In this document: positions 17,296 to 26,379 of the stretch, one piece after another
Layout: every line of letters starts with the position of its first letter
How positions within the stretch are numbered: the stretch's first letter is position 1
Assembly (NCBI RefSeq): GCF_000687935.1
Contig: NZ_JHZZ01000001.1
Location: 2,728,501-2,792,500 of the forward strand
Source: Polaribacter sp. Hel_I_88
GTDB taxonomy: Bacteria > Bacteroidota > Bacteroidia > Flavobacteriales > Flavobacteriaceae
DNA: 64,000 nucleotides
Reading direction: 5' to 3'
Translations under genes and position numbers: made by a program
Notes under the pieces: generated by a model
What the model was told of the DNA's origin: nothing
Seen by the model: only the letters and a program-made list of their open reading frames with translations
Database searches by the model: none

Positions 17296-17534
17296 CACAG
17301 GTACTATTTTTTATGGTAATTTCAAAAGTATCATCTTTTTGAATGATTTTTTGTTTCTTTAAATCAAAATATCTTTTGATTGAAGCTAATTAGCAAAGCT
17401 TAATTATTGTATCTAAAACTTTTTTTAGGAGGCGCTATTCTCAAAATAACCAAATAGTATTTTTAGACGAATTTATAATTGTAAATAAATTACTTCATTA
17501 CATAATCTTACCTGTTTTTCTGGAATACCAGAGC

Positions 17535-17604
17535 TTTGATACAAAACCACCTTATAATTGACCCTTTTTTAATAGCCCATAGTAAAGTATTTGGGGTTAC
17601 TTTG
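17535..17604 (+). promoter_or_regulatory. Operator/promoter copy B (17631 gene)
   Basis: First half-site TTTGATACAAAA at 17535, second ATTGACCCTTTT at 17557 (22 bases), TTTG box at 17601-17604 (44 bases). It lies 27 bases before the ATG at 17631. This is the best single copy for defining the element. I see nothing else in 17296-17534. Confidence 0.82.
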
Positions 17605-17630
17605 ATGTTATTAATTAAACTATTCACATT

Positions 17631-18992
17631 ATGAAAAAAATTACATTATTCTTATTTTTGATTCCTTTTATTGCCTTAGCACAAGGGCCTTGGGAATTTA
17701 ATACCCTGAACGATTTAGAAGGCTGGACCGCTTCACAAGGAAACGCTGGTGCTTCTGGTATATTAACTGCAAATGGCTCAGATTTAGGCTATGTAACGGT
17801 CGCAGGCAATCAAGCCGCTTCAAGAAATCCTACATTTATAAAACTAGGAGCAAATATAGATGGTAGTGCCTTTTCAGTAATTGAAATCAGATTAAAAAAT
17901 GGTACAGACGCAACCTTTATGAGATTTAAAGAAGATGGCTCCTATACTTCTGGTGTAACTATTACTGCTCAAGATGCAGAATATAAGACATATGTCTATC
18001 CAATTTCAGGAACAGGAACCATTACAGATATCCAGTTTGAGTTTAAAAATGATAACGGTGGTACTGGGACTAATTTTAATCCTAATAATGCAGGTGGTGA
18101 GCCAATTGATATCGATTATGTAAGACCTGCAAATGTGGATGTACCGATACAAAACGAATTTACATTTGAAACAGCTACAGACGTAGAGGGTTTTACTTCT
18201 TTATTAAGAGCTACTGCAGTACAGGCTTCAGAATCTGGTGTGGGAACTTTACAGTTAACCATGAGCGAACGTTCCACTAACGATTCAAAAGTTGGTTTGG
18301 ATGCTCTTACTTTTAAGGTAGATGGTGATGCGCATAAATATGCTCACATCACTTTAAAAAATACTTCCACAAACAATAGGTTCCTGTTATCAAGTGATGG
18401 TGCCAATTTTTTACCTTTCCAAACCATCACAATTAGCGATTCCGAATATACGACCTATGATTTTGATTTATCAGAATGGTCGGGTTTTCAAAACCCTGAG
18501 TTAGTTTTTAGTGTAGACAACACATGGGTTGCAACGGATACGTATGCCGTTGATGATGAAGTTGTTTTTGGAAATTCAACGTATAAAAATTTAACCGGCG
18601 TTAATGACGAGGCTGCTAATCCAAAAAATGACCCAACTAACTGGGTATTGGAAGGAACTGAGGGTGCTCTTTCGGATCTTGCAAATTCAATTTATATCGA
18701 TTCTATTGTATTTGATTCTAATCCTGGAGAAATTGTTTTGAGTACAAGTTCTGTTAAAAACGAGGTTACTTTTAGTGTTTATCCAAATCCATCTCAAGAT
18801 TTTATAATGATTGATGCGCCTACAGGAATCAATCAAATTTCTGTGTATTCTGTGCTAGGCAAATTGGTAAAGAAAGAACAGGTGTCATCAAAAAAACACA
18901 ATCTTGATATCTCTTCTTTTGCAAAAGGAGTGTATTTGTTAAGAGTTGAAAATAATGAAGGAATTTCTGCAAAAAGAATCATAAAAAATTAA
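17631..18992 (+). CDS. Secreted T9SS protein with two carbohydrate-binding-like domains
   Basis: The 453-residue protein has a signal peptide ending near residue 17 (FIALAQ). Two beta-sandwich-like domains follow: residues about 19-170 (WEFNTLNDLEGWTASQGN, ending IDIDYVRPANVD) and about 175-360 (FTFETATDVEGFTSLLRATA, ending SIYIDSIVFDSNPG). Each begins with an FE/FN-Leu/Asp-EGW-type strand and ends with an IDxIxF strand, as in jelly-roll carbohydrate-binding modules. The second contains an insertion, YKNLTGVNDEAANPKNDPTN, that resembles a chitin/cellulose-binding CBM5/12-like loop. The C-terminus is a T9SS sorting domain (FSVYPNPSQDFIMI, ending SAKRIIKN). There is no catalytic motif, so it is probably a surface glycan-binding protein. 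Operator copy B precedes it; the alpha-galactosidase at 19111 follows. Confidence 0.78.
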   Translation: MKKITLFLFLIPFIALAQGPWEFNTLNDLEGWTASQGNAGASGILTANGSDLGYVTVAGNQAASRNPTFIKLGANIDGSAFSVIEIRLKNGTDATFMRFKEDGSYTSGVTITAQDAEYKTYVYPISGTGTITDIQFEFKNDNGGTGTNFNPNNAGGEPIDIDYVRPANVDVPIQNEFTFETATDVEGFTSLLRATAVQASESGVGTLQLTMSERSTNDSKVGLDALTFKVDGDAHKYAHITLKNTSTNNRFLLSSDGANFLPFQTITISDSEYTTYDFDLSEWSGFQNPELVFSVDNTWVATDTYAVDDEVVFGNSTYKNLTGVNDEAANPKNDPTNWVLEGTEGALSDLANSIYIDSIVFDSNPGEIVLSTSSVKNEVTFSVYPNPSQDFIMIDAPTGINQISVYSVLGKLVKKEQVSSKKHNLDISSFAKGVYLLRVENNEGISAKRIIKN

Positions 18993-19019
18993 AGAAATAA
19001 AACATAAAAGTTTCAAGTG

Positions 19020-19052
19020 CCTCTATTTTTACGAAACACTAAAAAATAGGGG
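19020..19052 (+). terminator. Hairpin between 17631 and 19111 genes
   Basis: CCTCTATTTTT (19020-19030) pairs with AAAAATAGGGG (19042-19052), with one G-T pair. The following TACTTTAAATT is a poor T-tract, so this may be only an attenuating hairpin that lowers read-through into the alpha-galactosidase gene. Confidence 0.45.
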
Positions 19053-19110
19053 TACTTTAAATTAAGGCAAGAATAGAAGTATAAAAATTAGTAAAATTAA
19101 AAATTAAAGG

Positions 19111-21243
19111 ATGATCAGATCTAAGGCAGTAACCTTTGTGTTATTCACAATTTGTTGGTTAGGAATTAAAGCACAGGAACCGGCTGTAAAATTTCAAAAA
19201 AATAGTGTTGAATATGCTATTTCTTGGGATGATAAAGTTGCACAAATAAACAACTTAACTCCAGAAATAAAGATTAACGGAAAATGGGTTTCTGCTAAAA
19301 ATTTCAAATCCATACAATGGGTAGAGAAACAAGGTGATAGATTAAGTGAAGAAAATAAGTATACAGGCGATGTAAAGTATTTATATTTAATTTGTGAGGG
19401 TCATCCTACAGTTTCTAATTTTACAATTCAATTTGAAATCGTTAAAGGGCGTCCTTACTTAGTAATGAATTCAACGTTACAAGCTGCCAAGTCTTTTACG
19501 CTTGGAGGTGTAAAGCTATTTAATTCAGTAAAAGAAAATATAGTATTACCCGGTAAAAGCAAGGACTGGGTTATCTTTAATGAAAGTGCGGCTGCACCGC
19601 ATGTTGGTACGATTATGTATCCTTATCAATTAAATACAAAAAAAGCGAATGCAGGCAAGTATTCAAAAGGACATACGGGTGTTTGGTTAAGCATGCTGAT
19701 TAATGATGCTAAAAATTATGCGTTTTCTTTTGCCAGTATTTCAGGTGAGTTATGGCCAAATAACTTTAAATGGGAATTGCCAGAAAACGATAATTTTAAT
19801 AAATTAAAACTTTCTGCAAGAAGTAGCGCTATTTATGAAAAAGAAGAGATTGTAGTACCTCAAGGAAAGCAAATTGCTACAGATGCTTTTTTAGTTGGTT
19901 TTTGGGATCAAAAAAGACCAACACAAACATTATTGGAAACAGGCGTTATCATGGGGCAAAATGTGCGTAAAGGGAAACCAATGCGCATGCCAGAGCCAGG
20001 TTGGAGTTCTTGGCATTCGTATGCTAGAGATATTTCTGAAGAAAAAATTAAAAGTGCTACAGACTTTATAAATGAAAATTTAAAGGAATATGGTTGGAAT
20101 ATGGTACAGATCGATGGCGGTTGGTGGACGCAACCAGGAAAGTATACTGTAAATCAAAATTTCCCACAGGGAATGCGTAATTTATCGAATTATGCCGCTC
20201 AAAAAAATGTAAATTATGGTTTGCACATTAGTCCATTACGAATAAATCCAGAGGATAAAGTGCTTAAGAAAAACCCAGATTGGATGTTAAAATCGTATTA
20301 TAAAAAAACTATAGATCTTAATGACGATGAAATGGTAACCACTATTGGTGCCGAATATGTAGATACAAGCCACCCAAGTGTAGCGCCATTTTTAACTGGA
20401 AGATACCAACAATTAGTAGAGGGCTACAAGCCGTCTTTTATGAAATGGGATCATCATTATGGAGCATTAGAGGAAGGAAAACGTAAGGATTCTACCATGA
20501 CCTTTTTACAAGCTCATAACAAAACAATACGATCCATTAGAGCTGCTTTGCCAGACGATTTAATAGTAACTAGAAGTATGGGGTATTTATTTGGAGCTTT
20601 GGAATGTTATGATGCAGTACGAATTGGAAATGATATCAATCATCCAGGTATTAAGTCCGAAGAAGAGCCTTATGCAAATTTAACCTACGGAAAAACTTTA
20701 GGATCTATCGAAGATGATATCGTTGAAAAAGGATTAATTCGTTTTGCGCGTCAAGTATCACAAAATTATTATGTGCATAAAAATATTGCAATTTGCGACC
20801 CAGATGCCTTTTTTGTGAATCCTTTTTATACAGTAGATGAGGCTAAAACCCACATGACATTACAGGCTATTATGGGCGGACTTTTCTTTATCGGTGATCG
20901 CCTAGAAACGTTACCTGATGATCGTTTAGAGTTATTAAAAAACAAAGAAATAATGGAGGTAAATAAGTTGGGTGTACATGCAATACCATTAGACTTATTT
21001 TCGGGTATAGATATACCAACAATTTGGAAAATTGAAACAGAAGATCGTTTGATAATTACCATTTTTAACTGGATGGATACAGAAGTAACCAAAACCTACA
21101 AGTACAAATCAGACTTTGAACTTAATGGTAAGGGATATCAATTGAAAGACTTATGGTCAAAAGAAATGGTACCGGCTCATAAAGACAGGTTGTCCTTAAA
21201 ACAAGCTCCTCACTCTGTGAGAATAATGGAGTTTAAAAAGTAA
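19111..21243 (+). CDS. Alpha-galactosidase-like glycosidase (GH36/GH27 type)
   Basis: The 710-residue protein has a signal peptide ending near residue 21 (GIKAQ). Residues about 25-280 are an N-terminal beta-sandwich. The TIM barrel starts at GWSSWHSYARDISEEKI and contains MVQIDGGWW, FMKWDHHYGALEEG (D447, the likely nucleophile, as in the KWD of GH36) and AVRIGNDINHPG (D508, the likely acid/base). A C-terminal beta domain follows from about residue 630. Enzymes of this type release terminal alpha-galactose. Without a lipobox or T9SS domain it is probably periplasmic. It lies 118 bases after the 17631 gene with a weak hairpin between, so they may share operator B. It shares QIDGGWW with the 45549 protein but is otherwise distant, suggesting different linkages or sulfation patterns. 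Confidence 0.82.
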   Translation: MIRSKAVTFVLFTICWLGIKAQEPAVKFQKNSVEYAISWDDKVAQINNLTPEIKINGKWVSAKNFKSIQWVEKQGDRLSEENKYTGDVKYLYLICEGHPTVSNFTIQFEIVKGRPYLVMNSTLQAAKSFTLGGVKLFNSVKENIVLPGKSKDWVIFNESAAAPHVGTIMYPYQLNTKKANAGKYSKGHTGVWLSMLINDAKNYAFSFASISGELWPNNFKWELPENDNFNKLKLSARSSAIYEKEEIVVPQGKQIATDAFLVGFWDQKRPTQTLLETGVIMGQNVRKGKPMRMPEPGWSSWHSYARDISEEKIKSATDFINENLKEYGWNMVQIDGGWWTQPGKYTVNQNFPQGMRNLSNYAAQKNVNYGLHISPLRINPEDKVLKKNPDWMLKSYYKKTIDLNDDEMVTTIGAEYVDTSHPSVAPFLTGRYQQLVEGYKPSFMKWDHHYGALEEGKRKDSTMTFLQAHNKTIRSIRAALPDDLIVTRSMGYLFGALECYDAVRIGNDINHPGIKSEEEPYANLTYGKTLGSIEDDIVEKGLIRFARQVSQNYYVHKNIAICDPDAFFVNPFYTVDEAKTHMTLQAIMGGLFFIGDRLETLPDDRLELLKNKEIMEVNKLGVHAIPLDLFSGIDIPTIWKIETEDRLIITIFNWMDTEVTKTYKYKSDFELNGKGYQLKDLWSKEMVPAHKDRLSLKQAPHSVRIMEFKK

Positions 21244-21250
21244 TAAAAAG

Positions 21251-21300
21251 CCAAGCAATTTTCGGTAATTCTGTACTACCCAAAATTGCTTAGGTTTTTA
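21251..21300 (+). terminator. Rho-independent terminator after the 19111 gene
   Basis: AAGCAATTTT (21253-21262) pairs with AAAATTGCTT (21282-21291); inside it GGTA and TACC can extend the stem. AGG and a run of T (21295-21299) follow. Confidence 0.72.
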
Positions 21301-21414
21301 TAAAAAATTAAACCAACACAAGGTTTTTTTGTCTAAAAAAGAAACATACTTCAAGTTAAAAAATAGAAATAACTTTTTTTTAACTAACAGCATAAATTAG
21401 TATGAAAAAAACAT

Positions 21415-21608
21415 AAAGAATTGTATTTCTATACAGAACTGCCAATTTTTGAATTGTATGATATTGTAAATGATCCTTTTGAACTAATAACTTATCAGGA
21501 AAACCAGCATTTAAAACTATAGAAATAACGCAAAGAGAAGAATTAGAAAAATGGATGTTTATAAACCACGAATTTTTGCCTTTACCATCTCACGTAATCG
21601 ATAATTAA
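21415..21608 (+). pseudogene. Sulfatase C-terminal remnant
   Basis: From 21415 the frame reads KELYFYTELPIFELYDIVND and then PFELITYQENQHLKL before a stop. This is the FELYDxxxDPxE region found near the end of S1 sulfatases. After a frame change it continues EITQREELEKWMFINHEF, then LPLPSHVIDN and a stop at 21606-21608, again typical of a sulfatase C-terminus. The catalytic N-terminal two thirds are gone. It lies immediately before the GH-A-like gene at 21620. Confidence 0.75.
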
Positions 21609-21619
21609 TATAAAAAAAA

Positions 21620-23374
21620 ATGAAAAATCTGTTAATAAATTATAGTTTGTTAGTTTTTGTTGTTTTCCTTGGCTTAAAAACAGCACAGGCACAAATAGTA
21701 GCAGTGCCAACAAGTTCCTACGGAACTTGGGATCGTGGAGGTGGAGTTGATGATTATTCAAACCCAAAAGCAGATTTTGTTATGGGTATTGAAGTCTCAG
21801 CTAAATGGGCAGAAGTGCAACCTAATGGACCTGAGAAATACGATTTTTCGATGTTTCAAAAAGTGTTAGATGATGCAGCCAAACATCATAAAATTGTAAA
21901 GTTAAGTATCAATGTAGGCCCAGATTCGCCTTTATGGTTTTATGAAAATGGCATTCCTTTAGTGAAAGTAAAGAGTGATAAACCAGAAAAACATGATATA
22001 AAATTTGCAAATTATCCGTATTATTTTAATCAAAAACATATAGAGTATTATTTTAAGTTGATCGAAGAGTTTTCACTTTTTTTGAGAAATCAGCCTAAAG
22101 AAAAATTTGATTGTATCGCATTTTTTCAAGTAAAAACCGGAGCTACTGGAGATGAAAGTCCTTATAAAGGTGAGCCTTATGACGAAAAATACCATATTTC
22201 AAAAAAAGATTGGGAAACCTTTCGTTTAAAAGCATTTAATCATCATAAGAAATATTTTAATGATGTGCCTAATCGTCAAATTGTACTCATTTTCAATTCG
22301 ATTAATCCAGAGAAAAATCCAGAGGCTTATAATTGGATCAACACTAAAATAGATCCTAACATTGGTTACGGAATTAAAGGAGGCGCCTACAACAGAGGAC
22401 ATCATTTAACAGGCGAAAAATCTTTTAAAAAATTATGGGTACCTTATTTAGTAAACCCTAAAGGGATGAAATTGTTTTCTGCTTCAGAAATGGATGCAAC
22501 CTGGAACAAACCGCAATTTAATATTAATAAAGAGCTTGGGTTTTATTGGGCAGCAATGAGTGCAGTAAACACAGGAGTTTCATCAACAAATATGCAAAAA
22601 GGTGCTGTTAGATTTGGCATGCGAAACAAAGAAATTAGAGATATTTTTTTAATGTTCAATACCTATGCGCAACAAGTATATCCTGCCACAGCAACAACTG
22701 CTGTCTCTGTTTTTCATGAAGGTTTAGATGCTGCAGATACCAATAAGTTCCCTGAAAGTGAGTTTGGGAAAGCAAGTAAAGCAAATTTAGAACGCTACGT
22801 AAAAATATGTAAAGCGTATGAGGCTAGAGGTGCAAGAATGGATCATTTAGAATATGCCTCCAAAGGTCAAGTCGTACAACGTTTAAGACAAAAGGGATAT
22901 AATGATGCTGGTTGGGATATTGAAGATGGTAATTACGAACGTTTTTTACATCAAATTAACCCAGAGGAAACTTCTATAGGATTGTTTCGTGTTCGTGGGG
23001 AAATCACTAAAAAATCTTCAAAATACGATCGTTTTGCAAGATCTTTTGAAAATGCTAAAGGTAAAAATACCATGTATTTTCAGTTTCATAAAGAAATGTT
23101 CGAAACTTCAAATCCTAAAAGTTTACAATTTACGATCACTTGGTTAGATAAAAATCAAGGATCAACGTGGGCTTTAAAATATAATGACGGTAAAAAAATA
23201 AAAACAGCTGAAGAGGTCAAAGGAAAAGGAGATAACAAATGGAAGACAACTATTATAACTATTAACGATATGATGCTGAATCATAAAGGTGAATTTGGCT
23301 CAGATTTTATGTTGGTAAATACAGATGAAGTTGATGATATTTTTAACGGAATTGAGGTTAGTATTAATAGATAA
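21620..23374 (+). CDS. GH-A-like glycosidase, single-domain paralogue 1 of tandem
   Basis: The 584-residue protein has a signal peptide ending near residue 24 (TAQAQ) and lacks both the N-terminal beta domain and the T9SS tail of the longer paralogues, so it is probably periplasmic. The TIM-barrel-like domain carries TSSYGTWDRGGGVDDYS, KLSINVGPDSPLW, VKTGATGDE (E179), GGAYNRGHHL and LFSASEMDATW (E290). A beta-sandwich follows from about residue 440, ending DIFNGIEVSINR. The Q-to-A change after SEMD (SEMDATW rather than SEMDQSW) is unique among the paralogues and could alter the active site. It probably degrades oligosaccharides imported by SusC/D. The paralogue at 23443 follows after 68 bases; their last 246 matching bases are nearly identical. 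No operator copy is visible upstream. Confidence 0.75.
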   Translation: MKNLLINYSLLVFVVFLGLKTAQAQIVAVPTSSYGTWDRGGGVDDYSNPKADFVMGIEVSAKWAEVQPNGPEKYDFSMFQKVLDDAAKHHKIVKLSINVGPDSPLWFYENGIPLVKVKSDKPEKHDIKFANYPYYFNQKHIEYYFKLIEEFSLFLRNQPKEKFDCIAFFQVKTGATGDESPYKGEPYDEKYHISKKDWETFRLKAFNHHKKYFNDVPNRQIVLIFNSINPEKNPEAYNWINTKIDPNIGYGIKGGAYNRGHHLTGEKSFKKLWVPYLVNPKGMKLFSASEMDATWNKPQFNINKELGFYWAAMSAVNTGVSSTNMQKGAVRFGMRNKEIRDIFLMFNTYAQQVYPATATTAVSVFHEGLDAADTNKFPESEFGKASKANLERYVKICKAYEARGARMDHLEYASKGQVVQRLRQKGYNDAGWDIEDGNYERFLHQINPEETSIGLFRVRGEITKKSSKYDRFARSFENAKGKNTMYFQFHKEMFETSNPKSLQFTITWLDKNQGSTWALKYNDGKKIKTAEEVKGKGDNKWKTTIITINDMMLNHKGEFGSDFMLVNTDEVDDIFNGIEVSINR

Positions 23375-23442
23375 TTTACTTTAAAATAGATCGTTTTTTC
23401 TAATTACAAGTTGATTAACTTATTTTAAATAAAGCATGATGT

Positions 23443-25191
23443 ATGAAAAAAATAGTTTTAAAATTTAGTTTATTAACTCTTGCTTTGCTTGGGTTGGGTT
23501 GGCAATCTTATGCTCAAATAGAAGCAGTGCCTGTAAGTTATTATGGCACTTGGGATCGAGGAGGCTTCATAGATGATTATGGAGATGCAAAATATGATTA
23601 TGTTAATGGGATCGAGGTAAATATAAAATGGAATCAAGTACAACCAACCGCCAATGGTAGATACGATTTTTCTAAATTTAAAAAGGCATTAGTAAGTGCA
23701 GCTTCCCATAATCTTTTGGTAAAAATGAGCATTAATGTGGGGCCAGAAGCTCCTGCATGGATTTATGAAAATGGGGTTCCTTTGGTAGATGTAAAAAGTA
23801 ATAAACCAAAAAACGACAACTTAACAAACAGTCCATACTATTTGCACCCTATTTACAAAAAGTATTATTTTAAATTGATAGAAGATTTTTCTCTTTTTTT
23901 AAGAAGTCAACCTAAAGAATTATTTGAAAGTATTGGTTTTGTGCAAGTAAAAACAGGCGCCACTGGAGATGAAGAGCCTTTTAAAGGTGAACCAAAAAAT
24001 AAAAACTTTGAAATATCGGCAAAAGAATGGCAAGATTTTAGACTGGAGGCTTTTGAAACTTATAAAAAGTATTTTAACGACGTGCCTGATCGACGTATTG
24101 TATTAACGTTTAATAATGTAGATGAAAAAAAATATCCTGAGGCATATAATTGGGTGATGAACAAGATTAATCCAGAAATTGGTTTTGGAATCAAAGGCGG
24201 CGCATATAATCGAGGGCATCATTTAACAGGAGAATTATCTTTTAAAGAGCAATGGCTTCCTTATTTGGTAAACCCTAAAGGCATGAAACTTTTTTCCGCC
24301 TCCGAAATGGATCAGAGTTGGCGAAAACCAATTTTTAATATCAATAGAGAATTGGGTTTTTATTGGGCAGCATGGAGTGGTATAAATACAGGAGTATCCT
24401 CTACTAATGTTTCAGTGAGTGCCGTGAAGTATTCAAATTCTAATCCAGAGATTAGAGATATTTTTAAAATGTTCAATATATACGCACAACAGGTATATCC
24501 CGCAAAAGCAACAGCAGCAGCTTCTATTTTTCATGAAGGATTAAATAGTATGAATGTTAAGAAATTTCCGGAAAATATTTATGGTAAAGCTACTAAAGGG
24601 AATCTCGATCGGTACACGGCCATTTGCAAAGCATATGCAAATAGAGGTGCAAAAATGGATGATTTAAAAGCGGCTACTGACGGACAAGTGCGCCAACGTG
24701 AAGCACAATCAGGTTATAATGATGCTGGTTGGGATATTGAGGAGGGTAACTATGAGCGTTTTTTATATCAAATCAACCCAGAGGAAACTTCTATAGGATT
24801 ATTTAGAGTGCGTGGGGAAATCAATAAAAAATCGTCAAAATACGATCGTTTTGCTCGTTCTTTTGAAAATGCAACAGGAAAAAATACGATGTATTTTCAG
24901 TTTCATAAAGAAATGTTCGAAACTTCAAATCCTAAAAGTTTACAATTTACGATTATTTGGTTAGATAAAAACGCTGGTTCTACTTGGGCTTTAAAATATA
25001 ATGACGGTAAAAAAATAAAAACAGCTGAAGAGGTTAAAGGAAAAGGAGACAACAAATGGAAGACAACTATTATAACTATTAACGATATGATGCTGAATCA
25101 TAAAGGTGAATTTGGCTCAGATTTTATGTTGGTAAATACAGATACAATAGATGATATTTTTAATGGAATTGAAGTGGATATAAAAAGGTAA
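23443..25191 (+). CDS. GH-A-like glycosidase, single-domain paralogue 2 of tandem
   Basis: The 582-residue protein has a signal peptide ending near residue 25 (QSYAQ). Its architecture is that of the 21620 protein: a TIM-barrel-like domain with VSYYGTWDRGGFIDDYG, KMSINVGPEAPAWIYENGV, VKTGATGDE (E177), GGAYNRGHHL and LFSASEMDQSW (E288), then a beta-sandwich ending DIFNGIEVDIKR. It lacks a T9SS domain and a lipobox, so a periplasmic location is likely. The substitution APAW for SPLW in the strand-3 motif sets it apart. The mutarotase gene starts two bases after its stop, indicating translational coupling and suggesting that its product is an aldose such as galactose. The 3' end is almost identical in DNA to that of 21620, which looks like gene conversion. 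Confidence 0.75.
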   Translation: MKKIVLKFSLLTLALLGLGWQSYAQIEAVPVSYYGTWDRGGFIDDYGDAKYDYVNGIEVNIKWNQVQPTANGRYDFSKFKKALVSAASHNLLVKMSINVGPEAPAWIYENGVPLVDVKSNKPKNDNLTNSPYYLHPIYKKYYFKLIEDFSLFLRSQPKELFESIGFVQVKTGATGDEEPFKGEPKNKNFEISAKEWQDFRLEAFETYKKYFNDVPDRRIVLTFNNVDEKKYPEAYNWVMNKINPEIGFGIKGGAYNRGHHLTGELSFKEQWLPYLVNPKGMKLFSASEMDQSWRKPIFNINRELGFYWAAWSGINTGVSSTNVSVSAVKYSNSNPEIRDIFKMFNIYAQQVYPAKATAAASIFHEGLNSMNVKKFPENIYGKATKGNLDRYTAICKAYANRGAKMDDLKAATDGQVRQREAQSGYNDAGWDIEEGNYERFLYQINPEETSIGLFRVRGEINKKSSKYDRFARSFENATGKNTMYFQFHKEMFETSNPKSLQFTIIWLDKNAGSTWALKYNDGKKIKTAEEVKGKGDNKWKTTIITINDMMLNHKGEFGSDFMLVNTDTIDDIFNGIEVDIKR

Positions 25192-25193
25192 AA

Positions 25194-26342
25194 ATGAAAT
25201 TTTTAAAAACATTTTTTTTCTTAATTTTTAGTTTGTTGATGCTAATGGCTTGCAATCAAAATAAAAAAAATAGTATCAAAACAAGCATTCTAAAAGCTGA
25301 AGATTTTCAAAAAACAATCGATGGCAAACCTGTCAGTCTTTATGCGCTTAAAAACGGAACTATAGAAGTTTTTATTACAAACTATGGTGGTAGAATCGTA
25401 AGTATTTTAACTCCTGATAAAAAGGGTGAATTAGCAGATATTGTTGTCGGTTTTAAAAGTATTGATGCCTATTTGAATGCTAATGCCCCGTTTCACGGCG
25501 CGTTAATTGGTCGTGTTGCAAATCGTATTGGAAACGGAATATTTTCCATAAATGAGATTGAATACAAGTTGCCCATCAACAATGGTAGTAATCATTTACA
25601 CGGAGGCCCAAAAGGATTTCACAATCAAGTTTGGGAAGTTAAAAAAGCAAACCATACCGAACTTGTATTGAATTATGTTTCTGTCGATGGAGAAATGGGA
25701 TACCCTGGAAATTTGAACGTAGAAGTTACCTATGCGTTAAATGCAAAAAATGAATTCTCAATTTCTTACAAGGCAAAAACAGATCAACCGACACCTTTTA
25801 ACCCTACAAATCACGCTTTTTTTAATTTAACGGGTAATAGCAGCACTCTTATTTATGATCATCAACTTTTTTTGAATGCAGATGCGATGACAATACTCGA
25901 TTCTCTAAATCTTCCCGAAGGAAAAATGACTATTAAAAATACACCATTTGACTTCACTTCATTAAAAAAAATAGGAAAGGATATTGACACCAATCCAACG
26001 AATCTACAACTAAAAAGAGGCAATGGGTACGATCATAATTTTATCATTAATAAAAAGAATACCAATGAACTGGTTGAAGCAGCCACTGTAATAGAGCCAG
26101 AAAGCGGAAGAAAAATGGAGATTCTAACCACAGCACCTTGTGTACAATTTTTTACTGGTAATTTTTTTAATGGATCAGATAAAGACAAATATGGTGATCC
26201 CATAAATTACAGAGGGTCTTTTGCTTTAGAAACGCAACAGTATCCGAATGCGCCTAATTTAAATGATGTGCCATCAATTATGCTACATCCCAATGAAATA
26301 AATGAATCATCTACATTTTATAGGTTTTCAGTTATAGAATAA
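25194..26342 (+). CDS. galM: Aldose 1-epimerase (galactose mutarotase), lipoprotein
   Basis: The 382-residue protein begins with a lipoprotein signal (LLMLMACNQ, Cys at about residue 20), so it is anchored in a membrane facing the periplasm. It interconverts alpha and beta anomers of galactose or glucose. The family motifs are present in order: FITNYGGRIVSI, GRVANRIGNGIF, NHLHGGPKGFHNQVWEV (the first catalytic His region), PFNPTNHAFFNL (the second His) and ALETQQYPNAPN, whose Glu is the catalytic base. Length and motif order fit bacterial GalM. Its tight coupling to a GH-A-like glycosidase points to free galactose as an end product of the pathway. That the sugar is galactose rather than glucose is inference, supported by the two alpha-galactosidase-like genes in the locus. 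Confidence 0.92.
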   Translation: MKFLKTFFFLIFSLLMLMACNQNKKNSIKTSILKAEDFQKTIDGKPVSLYALKNGTIEVFITNYGGRIVSILTPDKKGELADIVVGFKSIDAYLNANAPFHGALIGRVANRIGNGIFSINEIEYKLPINNGSNHLHGGPKGFHNQVWEVKKANHTELVLNYVSVDGEMGYPGNLNVEVTYALNAKNEFSISYKAKTDQPTPFNPTNHAFFNLTGNSSTLIYDHQLFLNADAMTILDSLNLPEGKMTIKNTPFDFTSLKKIGKDIDTNPTNLQLKRGNGYDHNFIINKKNTNELVEAATVIEPESGRKMEILTTAPCVQFFTGNFFNGSDKDKYGDPINYRGSFALETQQYPNAPNLNDVPSIMLHPNEINESSTFYRFSVIE

Positions 26343-26379
26343 GAAAATCTGGCAATACAATCACGTAAATCCCATATAC

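Noticed and set aside
21448..21480. Operator-like pair TTTGAATTG and AATGATCC
   Set aside because: The spacing is 21 rather than 22, there is no TTTG box at 44, and the bases belong to the sulfatase remnant reading frame.
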